DNA from: Flammulina velutipes | Taxonomy: Eukaryota > Basidiomycota > Agaricomycetes > Agaricales > Physalacriaceae | DNA: 64,000 nucleotides | Assembly (NCBI GenBank): GCA_011800155.1 | Contig: JAALGH010000011.1 | Location: 2,138,140 to 2,202,139, forward strand | Reading direction: 5' to 3' | Program-made: the position numbers and the translations under genes | The notes under the pieces: generated by a model | What the model saw: the letters and a program-made list of their open reading frames with translations, nothing else | What the model was told of the DNA's origin: nothing | Database searches by the model: none | Shown: piece by piece, positions 11,994-24,272 of the stretch | Numbering within the stretch: position 1 is the first letter of the stretch | Layout of the letters: each line of letters starts with the position of its first letter

Positions 11994-12363
11994 TCATGAG
12001 ACTATAGTGAACGAAGGGATCGAACCCAGGATGTCGGCGGAGTAGTATTCGCTCGAGCTGGTTTTGCGCCCGTGCAACGGATGGGATGTCGAACCATCCT
12101 TGAGCTCGTAGGTGGGCTGGATTCCGTAGACACGGTCGCCAGCCCAAATTTCAATCTTGGTGATTCTTTCGATGTTCTGCTCGACTGGGAACTTTCCGTC
12201 TGTGGAATGGCGTTAAGTACAGCATTATGAGCGGAGATGGAGACGTTGACTGACGGTCGACGAGGTCGTTGAAGGGTCTGTAATCCTCCTGGTTGACACC
12301 GACGGCTGCGGTCTGGCTGATGCTACCGAGAAGGCTGGCGTAAACGTTGGTGTTCTGGGGCAT
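11994..12363 (-). pseudogene. Jacalin-like lectin gene, probably frame-broken
   Basis: The - strand start at 12363 begins MPQNTNVYASLL; a TATAAAT motif lies about 90 nt upstream. Exon 1 is 12255-12363 and exon 2 starts at 12199. The product includes RITKIEIWAGDRVYGIQPTY and HPLHGRK, which resembles the first strands of a jacalin-type beta-prism lectin. The frame stops at 11994-11996. A second - strand frame just beyond (about 11830-12000) continues in jacalin style (KVLKLFTENQWIVGVFG, LVVFEADKGRVTVQG). I found no good intron to join them, so a frameshift is likely. A missed intron would make it an intact lectin of about 140-150 aa. Confidence 0.5.
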
Positions 12364-13533
12364 GTTGATAGAGCTGATAGTAGCGGACAGTTGAGGTGAA
12401 AATGAGATGAGGAACTGTGATACTATGCGACCCAATGTAAGGCGTTATTTATACTGTTCAAAAAGACGAACATTATTCCGTGAAGAAGGGTGAAATTACC
12501 ACACGCAATGGAGAAAACGCCACAAATCCGCGATGACATCCGTATCGCAGGCATTTGGGACTTCCGATGTTGCTGTGAGATGGTGCCACAGCTTCCGTTC
12601 CAGTCACGGTACCGCTCCCATTCACCAGAACCATGGTATGTTCGAGAGAGCTGTCTATCTGTTATCGGAGGTTTGAGCTCCCGATGTCGAGTTATTGATT
12701 CAATGCCCTCACGTATATGATTCTAGGTCCTGCCAGTCCTGCGTGAGTGTTTGGGATCACAGCGCCACAGAGTGATTACTGGTCATGGGAACACTTGAAA
12801 TGAGGTGACCACGAAAATCGCGGGAGCGTAAGACATTTGTCAATTACCGGACAGTATTGAACTGGTGACATGGCTATTCAGTCGTTGTCCAAGAAGCTTC
12901 GCATTTACCCATTCTACGACTCGACGGGCGCCCCGAGTGCCCTTCACTGTACACAGGTAAGGAATAGCTTGAGTTTGACAGATGCGCTTTGAAGGAGCCG
13001 CTGGATTCGAGAGGCGACGAGTTGCTACGAAGTGAAGTCTGCCGGCCCGGTTCTTCTTCGAGATAATGAATCATGGCCACATTGAACCTAGTCATGAGAA
13101 TTGGAGATGAGAAGATGAGCAAGACCAGTCGCAACAGTTTCTAGTCTTCCATGTCACTCTCCCCATCAATGGCCGTGCGCCACAACGTTGAATCGTATCC
13201 GAATCGTCGAATTCAGCTCAGTTGGGACACGGACTTGAAGGATTTGAGGTGGTGGTTACCAGTGCCATATCCTGCCTGCGAAACTAAGGCCGTACCACAG
13301 GCATCAATTGTATTTGTACCACACTTGGAAGTACATCGTTAAATAGACGCATTCTACGCTCTAACAATTGGCTCCCAGAGCAATTAGTCGGTCATCCTCA
13401 AGATTGATATGTGTCGTCACAGAATCAATCATCATTAATCGTCCATGAATATCAAGGCATAGACGAACGTGATGCTAAAATTTCCATTAGCGCCACAGAT
13501 TCTCTGAATTCCAGACGATGCTTACTTGTACCC
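12364..13533. other. Gene-poor spacer
   Basis: Short open frames only, on both strands. Nothing recognised. Confidence 0.4.
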
Positions 13534-14754
13534 TTAAAGGAGACGTCCAAACTTGCCATCGCGCTTCAAGCGGTTGAAGTTGTACATAGTCCTCTTCTCG
13601 GGGGAAGCGCTAGCGCAGGAGCTAAGTTTGTTCGGAGCTACAGTGTTTATTACTGAGCACACACTATAAAATACGAGATGGAGGAACGTACCAGGCGTCG
13701 AGCCTCCGCCGCTCTGTCCATTGCCATTCCAAACAGCAGGACCAGGAATCACGTATCCGGAGAATTCAGAACTATAAATATCAAACTGGATACCGGGGGT
13801 GGAGTCGGTGTATGCGCTGGCTAACGATTAGACCGTCTTCTGTTACAAGCTTAGATGAAGGAACCATACCCGGGGAATGCGACGCCAGCGGGAAGAGGGG
13901 TCGTACCAGAGCCGGTTACGGTAATCTGGTTGCATGAGGGATCTATGATGTCGACTGTTAAGATGTGCTCGACGCAATTTAATGGACGACAAAACTCACA
14001 AAGTTGGACGCCACGGGCAGGGTTGGCGCTGTAAAGAGTGTCGGCTTCGTGTAGAGTGATGAGTTCAACGCGCATGAGGTAGTCTCCGGGAGCGAGACTC
14101 GAGGGGATCTGAAAGCTGACTTTGCCTACAATCGTAGACGATCAAAACTTTGTCGATGGTGCAAGATTATCACGTACCAGCATTGTTCTTCATCTTGACA
14201 ACGGCCCATTCGGAGCCGTCGAATCCGTCTTCAAATATCTTCACCCATGCAGCTTGACCGGGGGTCGCAGTCTAGAGATGAAGCGTGAATGTGGTTTCCA
14301 ATCTATCTATCGCAGTCGCGGTGCACCTTGGGGGCCAAATAGACAACGATGGGTCCGACATGACTGGCATCGATAATGTCATCGCCACTGCATAAAAGTT
14401 CTGTCAAAGACAGCCCAACACGACTGTACTGACCCACGAACCGGACATTGTGGAACCACTCCGAGGTGACAGTCGATCCGGCGGGAACAGAGACAGAGCT
14501 AGCAACAGCGGTAGTTCCACCGACGTTGCAGAACATATCATTTCTGGAAATAGGTAAGAAAGATCGGCTACATCTATGTCATTGAGAGCTTACGACGTGA
14601 GGTCCTTAACCGGGTTGTTGTTGGGTGGCTGGCGTAGGTATTTACCTTGGCCGTCGCCTTGGTCGGTACCGGCGACATGGAGAGCCCACTCGCGAGAATG
14701 AGCAGAGACGAAGGCGACGCACGAAAGAATGGATGATACAAGCGCGAACTTCAT
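13534..14754 (-). CDS. AA9 lytic polysaccharide monooxygenase (281 aa)
   Basis: Copper enzyme that oxidatively cleaves cellulose or related glucans outside the cell. Eight exons on the - strand: 14594-14754, 14442-14543, 14327-14387, 14178-14271, 14125-14000, 13942-13870, 13816-13692 and 13637-13534. A signal peptide ends FVSA, leaving His1 ([11 protein letters not shown]) as the N-terminal copper ligand. The second ligand is the His of [11 protein letters not shown]. The second-sphere His is in ELITLHEAD, and the Gln and axial Tyr are in [15 protein letters not shown]. Catalytic parts are therefore complete. There is no cellulose-binding module; the tail is short and basic ([10 protein letters not shown]). 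A TATTTAAG motif lies about 110 nt upstream of the ATG. Length fits the family. Confidence 0.93.
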
Positions 14755-16880
14755 GATCGTTGGTGGGGTGAAGCGAATGTGAGGAGAACAGAGGGACGAC
14801 GAAGATGGACTCCGAGAGAAAGACAAGAGAAAGGATGCAGCACAAAAGAGTAGGAGAGGCTGCTTAAATACCGTGCATGCAGCGTTGGTTGCAATGCAAC
14901 GGTGAAGGGATATTCCATGTTTCCCTCGTAAAGTAGTTCGAAGGCAGAAAGGAGCCGAAGTAAGGCCTGATATGTATCTGCGGCGTAACAAGAGAACATA
15001 TGCGTCCTTCGAGGATGTGGATGCCGTAGAAACGAGTCCCGGGCGTCACAGCGGACTCTTTACAATCAGCCTACATTCAGCGAAAGGATACAATGGTAGA
15101 TCTGTGCATAATCAGCAGATAGCAACCTCGAGGAAGATCTGCGGGGACTACCTCTGCCATGTTTTTCCTTCTTCAAGTTATGTCTTGTCTAAAACAGCAG
15201 ACATCGAGGCTGCGACCGTCGCTTGCCGTTATCTTCACGCGAGTATCGAGCGTTGGAAGGACGTCGTATTTCCTGGCGCCACTTCCGAGAGTTCTCAGTC
15301 CACAGGTTGCGTAAAGCGATGCGAAGATCGGAGTCGCAAGGTGGGTAGCGGAGCGCTGTCCATGCTGAATTCCAAAGACGACATAAATGGAGATGTGATA
15401 TTTGATGGCTTCTGTCGTTGGTCGTCGGCCAATGCGTCCAGGAGTTTGGGGGTGGCTGGTAGGCACGAAGCGAAGGCGCATGAGTCATGGTGTATGGTGG
15501 AATGGGATTTGGCCATATTGCCATGTAGATATTGGTCGTTCCGGGAAAGTTGGCGTACACATGAGCCTTGGAGACAGGCATCTTTCAGGGCATGAGCAAA
15601 AAAGAAGCATGGACGTGGTGGACATGAGGTAGCTCGAGCGACTGTTTCAGAATTAGCAAGTTAATCGTTCTGAGCCACAGATGGCGTACCCCCAGCGACA
15701 CACGTTTCGAGGTATCCAGCTCCTGGGACGCGGCGTCTAAAAGACGCAGATGTGGTCATACGGCGCTAGCGGCGCTCGGATCGCCGTTGAGATCGACGGT
15801 TGTTAGCCAGCCGGGAAGAGCCAGTTGCATCGTATTGTGATTACGCGGATTAGTGTCTGAATCCCAGAGTGAGCGCGTCCGTGGTGGATGGTCATCCTGG
15901 CCGAGCTGCTTGATGGTAGTCGTTGTCGTTGATCAGAGCGTCTCGCAGTTTGCCGTAATGGTCATCGTCTTGGGCATCAACAATATTTTTTAGTTTTCAG
16001 TTTTGTACTAGAGGCTTTTTGCAGGAATATATATTGGAAACCGATAAAACATACTACGCGAAGTTAAATGCAAAATGTCAACACATCATCTAACTGTCCA
16101 GTGCCTTTGAGGCCAAAAAGCGGCAAGCGGAGGGCGTGAAATGAGCTCGACGGGACAGTGAAGCACCAAGGTTTACTTGAGATCCCTTGAATGGGTGAAA
16201 ATGGACTACTTCCTCTGCATACTCACCTCATTGAGTAGATGAGCTCTGGGTTTCATCAAGGCATATGATATGTACTAGCCTTTCCTTAATGTCGAAAAAG
16301 CTTGATATATATCGGTGCAAAAAGCCTCTACTGAGCGTTTTAAAACGTTGGACGAGTATCACGCATGCGTCTGAGGTGCAGTGGTGGAACCATTTGTTAA
16401 GGACCCGCCGTATTCAAATTTGGGCATCCTTTCCCACGGTTGCTTTGGAATCGAACCTCACCGATGAAACCACACGTACCTAGTTAAATCCAGTACGGCA
16501 GCCACGACATGACTCGTGTACCATCGACGTGAGCATGATTCAAGCTCCTAATTTTTGGTCGAATGCCCAGGTAGGATCTTTTTGCCTGTTCGCGAGCCCA
16601 CCGATAAAATCCACCCATCTGTGGCTATTTCAAGTTCCGGATTGAACATATCTCCTTTCTAGCGTGTATAACTCTTTCTGATGATCTTTTTTGGGCGAAC
16701 ATCTAAGTGCCAACTCGCCATCCAGTTCCTCATACGTTCACACGGGTATGAGAATGCATTTCCACAAAACACAGCCCCATTTCCCCTCGCCCACCGTGTT
16801 CTATGTTTTGAGCCTTGTCGTTCACTCTCATCAGCCCACACTCCTTCGCTTCTTTCTGCCTGGCTCTTAGAATTAACTCT
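14755..16880. other. Spacer between the AA9 and glutaminase genes
   Basis: About 15173-15581 is open on both strands: a 207-aa frame on + (14972-15595) and 130-aa and 102-aa frames on -. I recognise none of them and cannot tell which, if any, is real. A stretch near 15918-15962 (GTTGATCAGAGCGTCTCGCA) is nearly repeated at about 30810-30845. Confidence 0.4.
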
Positions 16881-19800
16881 ATGTTATCCCCTCTCGCCCT
16901 CGTTACATTCATCGGGATATGTGTGCTGGTGCACGCGCAGTATCTCTATCCCGCTTCCCTTCCCGCTGCTGTTCGTTCTCCCTACCTTAACGCCTACATC
17001 TCTATGGTTGGCCCTCCCTCTCAACTATGGACTCAGCACTGGAATTTGCAAAGGGTGAGTTTCCTCGCTGTCCTCACCTGTTTGCCCGACTTATTCGTAT
17101 CAATATGCAGAACTTGGGATGGACTGGCTCCATTAGAGTAGACTATGAGCTGTATCAACTATGGGGAGCGTTAGGGGATGTTTCAGATATCGTCAGCGTC
17201 GAAGTAACACCCACCCGTTCCATTATTCACTTGATTGCGGGATCTATGGATGTCAAAGTGACATTCCTCAGTCCCATAGAGGTGCGCATCCTAATTTCTC
17301 TACTCCTCTCTTTTTTCATTGCGAATCCTAGCCCGACGATCTCGTCCTTCAGTCATTGCCATTTTCATACGTGTACGTGGAAGCGTCGTCGAACGACGGG
17401 GAAACCCACTCCGTGGAACTATATTCTGATATTAGCTGTGGTATATCTGCTATGCATTCCATAGTACTTACACATACTGATCATGACTCCAGAATGGATC
17501 TCCGGAAATGACGCGAGTGAGGCAACATGGAACACTACCGAGATTGATTCCACAACTTTTCATCAGTGTATCCGACGTCATCCAGAGATTGCGGGCGAAA
17601 TGAAAGACATGGTAGAAGACGGAGTGGTCTATTACGCTTTGTCTACGGTTTGTCTCCTGGTTCTCATCTCGAGCAGTAGATTGATGTCTCGCAGAGTGCC
17701 GCCAGTACTTATCGAATCGAGAATGCTACTATTGCTGGACCAACCTTTGGAATAGTAGGTAACTTAAAGAACGGCAGTGCGAGTACAACGTCCAGTGCTA
17801 TCCGTGATTCGGAGTGAGCGTCACCTCGTACTTGATGTGTTATATCGACCAACATCTACTAGCCATTACGTCGTTCTTGCACACGCTGTTCGCCTGGGTG
17901 ATATCACGAACACCTCCTCCCCCGTAGTCTGGGGCATTGGCCTCGTTCGCGACCCCGCTATCTTAATGGCCTCAACGTCGGGAAATTCAACTCGGCATTC
18001 ATACTTCTTCACCGAGTATGACACTGTGGATGATGCCGTAGGCCCATCTCCGCTAATTTTAATTCTCGCTCATTTCAAGATTTGTCTAGATTGGTTTCTT
18101 CATGGGAGATTTCAGCAATGTTCAACAACGCGCAATTGATCTTGACGAGAGAGTTCTCTCTGACGCAAGAGCAATATCTGAAGACTACGCTGATCTTATC
18201 TCCCTTTCGGCTCGTCAATCTCTGGCTGTCGACATCACTGTATCCAGAACTAGCGAAGGCGGTTTCAACACTTCGGATGTCATGACATTCATGCGAGATA
18301 ATGGAAGCTCACGGTGAGTAGTTATCATCGCTCGCCTTGCGTGAAGATAATACTCACTTTATTAGGCGCTCTAATCCTGTCGAGACGATATACGCGGCTT
18401 TCCCGATATATCTGTATTTCAACCCCAGCTGGGCTGGGTCGCTATTGTCGCCACTCTTGAGCTATCAATCCTCATCAATGTACTCTCATGACTACGCGTG
18501 TCCTGATTTAGGTGAGAAACAGTCCCGGGAGTTGAGTATATGTCTGAACGACTAGCAGGTGCCAATTACCCATATATCGACGGAAACAGCGATCCCGGCG
18601 CATCGCGTGCCATTGAAGGTGCGCCGGTGACAGGAATCTCGAATACCTACTAATCCAAGTTGCAGATTCTGGAAATATGCTCATTATGGGTTGGTCCCAT
18701 GCTCGGTTCTCGGGCGACATCTCCATGTTGCATGAATATGTGCGAATTATTCTACCATTGCCTTTTATATGGACTAACCTGATCGTTCTCATACTTAGTA
18801 TTCGACATACAAATCTTTCGCCGATTTTTTGATCAATAACGATGTCGTGACACCGAATGAATTGTGCGTTGTACAGGCTTCTCCAAAGGATGTTTCTCAT
18901 GTGATTCTAGCGAGGACGCGGATGGTTTGAAAACTGCGAACATGACCAACCTTGCGCTCAAAGGAATTATTGGAATCAAGGCAATGTCAGAAATCGCTTC
19001 CGCGGTTGGGGATGATGCGGATGCGAACTTGTATTCGGTACGTCGCTATGGTCATCCGTGAGATATACTGTACAGTGGCTAATTGGTATATCGTTGCAGA
19101 GTCAAGCAGACGAGTTCGTCCGAGAGTGGAAGAGCCTTGCGACACCAGAGGGTCATTTGGTGTCTACCTACAACAATCGTACTTCTTGGGCTTTGATATA
19201 CAACCTGTTTGCAGACAAGTTGCTCGGAATGGGATTGATCGATGATTCTGTGAGCAATTTCCCCTCATCGGGGCTGTAATGCTGACGAAATATAGATTTA
19301 TGCTGCACAAGACACGTTCTATGCAAACCAGGCCCAAATCGCTCAATCATTCTGTTTACCGTACGATAGCAGTGCTAACAACGAAGTCAAGTCGCGTACG
19401 TCTTTTGAAAATCTAACCGTCGTTCATTGACTTAATCCATATTTAGATTGGACTATGTTTACAGCAGCCGCAGCGTCTGATACACAAGTACGAGATACCT
19501 TAATCTCAATGGTCCACACCAAGGCTGCGTCGAATGAGTCTGTGGGAGTCTTTCCATCGACATATAACGCCACCGATGGTTCGAGTATCTCTGGAGCGGC
19601 TAGCCCTGCACAGGGAGCCATGTTCGCCATACTATCGCTCAAGTAAGTCTTCTCTTAAAGTACCTTTGAGTGATTTAATTCTATATAGTTTAAAGTCCAA
19701 GTTATCAGCGACTGACACAGATCCCAACGGTTCGGATTCACCAAGCCCTAGGAACATTACGGGCGTCATCGTTGGTGGCGTGGTTGGTGGCCTGGCCGTA

Positions 19801-20307
19801 CTTGCTCTCATCGTGGGGGGTATCATATTCTGGAGGCGTCACCAACGCCGCAAGCACGGTGGCTACGCTGCGGGCTCTCAAGAATATGGCTGTTTTGGGC
19901 GCAAAGAGCGATCGGAGCCGCCGGAAGTCCTTGGGGAGGAATACAACGCGCAACCGTACAACCTGTACCACGATCAAGTGTCGAATACTAACCTAGGACC
20001 CCCGTTCGTCATCGGAGCGACACGGGCAACGAGTCTCGATTCGTCGTTGGCTAATCCCGTCTCGCCGGTGCCTGCGATGTCCCCGCCGCCTCAGTCAGGG
20101 AAGGCGGGATTGATGCGTATGACGAACCCTACCCAACCTGAGGACCGGGGCGATGGATCAGCCGACGTGAGGTCTTCGACGAATGGATCAAGCTCGGATG
20201 GGCAGGGAACCTATTTGAGGAGCGAGGTTGAGCAGCTGTGGCGGGAGATGGAGGAGATGAGGGCAAAGATTCAGAATGGGTTTGAACCGCCTCCGCAGTA
20301 TACATAA
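16881..20307 (+). CDS. gtaA: GtaA-type glutaminase with C-terminal membrane anchor (887 aa)
   Basis: Hydrolyses glutamine to glutamate and ammonia at the cell surface. Sixteen exons: 16881-17054, 17111-17281, 17332-17440, 17493-17647, 17695-17813, 17863-18037, 18090-18313, 18366-18511, 18559-18618, 18666-18739, 18799-18863, 18911-19037, 19100-19249, 19296-19395, 19447-19642 and 19689-20307. Features in order: signal peptide (LALVTFIGICVLVHA), AAVRSPYLNAYISM, NLGWTGSIRVD, FLSPIEPDDLVLQSLPFSY, then the central domain with NMLIMGWSHARFSGD, NMTNLALKGIIGIKAM and NNRTSWALIYNLFADKLLG. These match fungal GtaA proteins (DUF5127, DUF4965 and DUF1793 regions). The last exon adds a serine-rich linker, one transmembrane helix (GVIVGGVVGGLAVLALIVGG) and a long cytosolic tail with a short coiled coil. 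The exon 11-12 junction (NELF-EDADG) is the least certain. Confidence 0.9.
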
Positions 20308-20973
20308 TCAATACTCGCTCCATGAAATTTCGATGAGCAGTAGGTTTGAATCTCTGATCAATTATCGATAACCAGTTCGTTGAATGTCCCGTAGTTCTTC
20401 GGCCGTGACTTTAAAACAAGATGTGGCGCAAACCAAGCAACCACTATGACAAAGTGGAGAATGAAAGGGAGACAGCGAATTAGGGAGTTTTGAGGAGGCG
20501 CCAGTGGTAGATACATGCGGTAGCAAGGCTTGGGAATGATAGAATCCTTGCTTTCAACGAATTTGGAGGCTATTGACCAGCTGATGGAGTAGCAGCAGTT
20601 ATTTCATAGTTGTTCAAAGAGGACGAACCGACGGATTTCGAAGAAGTGGAGTACTGGAAAGATTGTGCTCTCTTCCTTGGAGGCCTTATGATTGGGAGTA
20701 TTCCATGTTCGACATATGCCCATCAAGCGATAAATGTGGCGCGGGAAACATGTAAGCTAGAATTCTCTTCGAATTGATGGCATGGCTCATGGTTACATAA
20801 ATTACAATGAGCGCGCTAATACACGTCATAAAATCTGAGCCACTGGGAAATAAGGGAGTGAAACAAGAGTTCTCTTGTTCTTCCCGGAATTGTTTTCCAA
20901 GCTTAGCCGTGAGAAAACACACACGGACAACATATAAAAGGAGGGCATCTCTGTCGCCACTCCTCATCACCCA
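20308..20973. repeat. Duplicated spacer with TATA box
   Basis: About 20320-20640 is the other half of the inverted repeat with 3540-3830. About 20690-20973 matches 28930-29212 and is the promoter region of the paralogous gene pair. A TATAAAAG motif lies at about 20933-20940, with a second copy at about 29171-29178; each is followed by GGGCATCTC-GTCGCCACTC. Confidence 0.7.
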
Positions 20974-22315
20974 ATGTCTTACTATCGGCGCTCATCCGCC
21001 ATCGATGTCACCCTGTTAAGTGTATCTCGATACCACCACGAATACCCTACCTCAATGAGCCGCTCCCAAGACCCCTTGCTCTGGAAGACGCTCGTCAAGG
21101 ACCTGTACAGCAAGTTCTCCGACAAGGTGTGGTTGGCGGAGATACTCGACAAGGAGAAGGATGAGTCTTTGTACCGGGTATGCGCCACATATGGAGACTC
21201 CATGTATTACCACTACACACGGTCTCATTTGAATAGGTGAGCGTAGTTGTTCGTCAGTGGCTCCCGTGTGGATGTGGCTCAACCATTTATAGGTTCGACT
21301 TTTGCCGGAGGTTCGCTATGAAAGACGAGGATCAAAGGACGCCGACCTCGGAGTTCGATCTCTTCGTTGGGGATTTCCTTCGGCATGAATTTAGGAGTGC
21401 GAATATTGATACGAGATACTGTGTGGCGTCTCGAGAGGGTAGAGGTTGTCTCCCTGCTGGTTTCTCTCAGATGCTGGTCGAACTGTGCAAGGACACATTC
21501 GCGGTTGTCGATTTCATGGAGTTATGTATGTCCCACTATCTTTTCCTATCTATCTGGGCTAACTCTATACTCCCCAGCGGCGCGCCAGCCATTCACCAGC
21601 GACCTCGACCGGCTCCTCCGCAATTTCTGCTACCATGTATTGGTTAAAGAAACCGCCCAGAGCCAATTCTCGCTTGACGTATGGGAGAGACATAGTCGAA
21701 GTATGTACCGGACGTACAGCTATCTGCGCCATGAGTTGGACAACCGGCCACAAGAGTACGATGTCATCCGGACCTTCCTGGGAAACCCCCAGTTCAACGA
21801 CAACAACGCGGATGAAGTTATGAAGAGGTACTTGATGTCCACTGCGTTTTTGAATATCGTCCTGCGGGGAACGAAGGACAAGCCGGCCGCGAAGAAGGTT
21901 TTGAAGTACATTAAGGAGGCGGTGGAAGAGGTTGATGCGTGTAAACGGGCTACGTTCTTTCCAGGTGAGTTGAGTCATTCATTACTTGCGCGGTTTGCTA
22001 ATGTTGCTGTTAGATTATTCCAGGAAGATCATCGGCGATGGCATCTGCGACCGACTTCTCAAGGGAATCCGCCTTGTATTGCAGGCGCAATGTGTTCGTG
22101 ATGCTCAAACGAGGATTAGGGCCCAGACTTGGAGAAGTGCAGATGATTTGAAGTTATCTGCGATCGAGGATTATCAACATCTGGCGAAGGAGGGGTGGAT
22201 GCCTTTGACATTCGGATGGAAGGATAAGATTGATAAGTGGGTAAAGAAGGTGGATGCGAGTTGTGAAGAGCATGAGGTGGCCTTGCTGGAGGCAACGGGA
22301 TTAATGGATTACTAG
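20974..22315 (+). CDS. Unrecognised protein, copy 1 of a paralogous pair (394 aa)
   Basis: Four exons: 20974-21236, 21293-21525, 21578-21964 and 22014-22315. I recognise no domain. There is no signal peptide and no membrane segment; the protein is charged and looks mostly helical. The paralogue at 29213-30547 has the same four exons and splice phases. Stretches kept in both include SRYHHEYPT, KLVEL-like LVELCKDT-AVVDFME, FTSDL-RLLRNFCYHVLVK, DVWERHSRSMY-TY, YLSTAFLNIVL-type YLMSTAFLNIVL and IKEAVEEVDACRR/K. Conservation of exon structure and protein with silent drift indicates real, translated genes. Function unknown. Confidence 0.8.
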
Positions 22316-22542
22316 GAATGGAATTAACATAGTTTGCGTACTAGTGGGGCGATGTTTTACGGTATTTGAATGCATGTAATTCACGACTCCGCTCCGAGTG
22401 ATGGCAGACATTGAAAACGAGTAGGCGTCAAGAACTTGGTGTTCGAACTATATATGTACATTGCCGTTAGACTCAGTCGAAGACAGACAAGTCGAGCACG
22501 TACATGGAACATGACGGGAGCAACTTCGCCATCCTTCTAATC

Positions 22543-23083
22543 CTAATCCCCATTCTCATTTATGATGACCCACCATACCGGAGGACTCTGCCGATCTCTA
22601 CCTGCTGCAAGCACCGTGTTATCACTGGCCTACAAAGAACATCTTTCAGTATCTTGGTTGAATAATAAATGCAACTCACCTCAAATGCACGTGTAACTCT
22701 CTCGAGCCAAGCTGCGCGGTCCCCGTAGAATGGCATCGCCTCTGCGTTTCCTATACCATCCCACCCCTCTATAATTTCCCAACATACGCCGTCCCATCCA
22801 TTGAGTGTCACTGGGGCGAATGTTTCGAATATGCGTTCAGTGGCATGTATATCTTCGCCATTGGTCACTATCTCTTGGACGTTCGCCGTTCCGTATAGCG
22901 AGAGTCGCACGGCATCCTGAAGGACAGAAGGTCGAGGGCTACACGTCCCGCAAAGTGTCAGAAATACATGCAAAAATACCCAGAGAATGGCAGGACATAC
23001 AGTTCGTGCCTGAGGGCGCTGGTGAGATGCGCTGATAGCGTGACTGAGCTGACAAGCTTGAGTGAAGACTGGAAGATGTGCAT
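22543..23083 (-). CDS. Small secreted protein, SSP-like, minus strand (142 aa)
   Basis: Three exons on the - strand: 23001-23083, 22680-22938 and 22543-22629. It starts MHIFQSSLKLVSSVTLSAHL, similar to the MHFSTSLKFLGAALLL start of member 4. An intron sits just after the signal peptide in the same phase 2, followed by PRPSVLQDAVR, comparable to SPHSLRSAVK. The middle exon carries GWDGVCWEIIEGWDGIG and ERVTRAFE; the end reads SPPVWWVIINENGD, comparable to the IWVV of other members. Sequence identity is low, so family membership rests mainly on gene structure. Likely secreted; function unknown. Confidence 0.55.
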
Positions 23084-24272
23084 TCTATGTTATGGTCCTG
23101 CGTGTCGTTAGTATCTTCTTCTGGGGGCCGCTGTATGGTGGGAATTGCCAGCGTATGTAGCGATTGATTTGGACCGGGCAGATTGAATGAGAAACTAACC
23201 GCAGGTCCCGTCTCCTTTTGTAGTGGAGATCATCAGAGTTTCCGTGAGGTGCGACAATCACATACACCGCGCGGCCTTGTTGCGTGCGATACCGACGACG
23301 ATGGACCACAAAGCTGTGTGGTTGGAGTCTTGAAGGCGTTCAAGGTTCAATCGTCTCTAGGATACTCAACCGTAAGGACATTGGTAGGGCGATCGTAGTC
23401 GAGCTGACACGTTTCCCGTTGCCTGTGGTAGGGAATCTAATGGATCGTCGTCCGTGATTACAACTGACAGCCAAAGGGGGCTCATGAAGATCGACAATAA
23501 AGTACTACCTACTATGAGCGGACGACATTGATCCGACGACCGTGGGGTGGGGAGCTCGGAATTGGAAGGATTGCAGGCGAGGGACCGAGCCATAAGAGAA
23601 GCCGATCGTTACAACAGCGGAGCTATTCCACTACGAAACGTTGTACATGCAAGACGAGCTGGTCCCTCCCCGGAAGGTCGGACTTGGAGGAGCAGTCTCT
23701 GCGAATATCCCCAGATTTGCGAGCGTTCTGCCGCTGGCGGGGGTTTGCATCTATTGGCTATTCGCGAGGTCGCTGCTTTGGTGATGCGTAGTTTCGGATG
23801 GATAGCATAGTCGGAGAGCTACCGCGTTCGCTCGTATGTCCGGTCGAGGTATGCAGGAAGAGAGATTGGGCGATCAACCAAGATTGGGTCTCTGAAATCC
23901 GTAGTGGAGACAGCCTAAGGAGGCGCCTGACGCGCACCGGGATCTTGACTCAAGAAAGATAAAAATAAGTGTAATCGTCGTGCATTCTCGGTCTGGTATG
24001 AACACGGCTAAATATAAGGGAACGCTGCGAGATCTTAGATGTGGCGCACGCATAGCAGTGGGGTAGCCGTACCAAATGACGGTGTTCGAAGACATGATTC
24101 GTCTCGCAGAAGAGCGCGGAACTGTTCTGTCCAAGATGATCGAATCATGGAAGGTGGTTGGGCGGCGATGACAAACACGGCCAAGCACGGGCTGATCCCT
24201 TTCTTCAACGACGTTGACGTTTGCCTCCATCCTCGACATTCTCTAATTGCGAACGCGTTTTCTGGTCGAATC
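23084..24272. other. Gene-poor spacer
   Basis: Short overlapping frames near 23528-23810 are open on the + strand but not recognised. One copy of the dispersed nonamer TGTGGCGCA lies at 24040-24048. Confidence 0.4.

Noticed and set aside
12007..12020. Another B-box-like GGTTCGATCCC on the minus strand
   Set aside because: It falls inside lectin coding sequence and lacks the flanking arms; a chance match.
14972..15595. A 207-aa frame on + and overlapping frames on - as genes
   Set aside because: Both strands are open over the same stretch, neither product resembles anything I know, and no intron structure or paralogue supports either.
20129..20323. Minus-strand serine-rich proteins at 20129-20323 and the + strand 3835-4029
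   Set aside because: They are antisense shadows of the glutaminase tail and its inverted copy.
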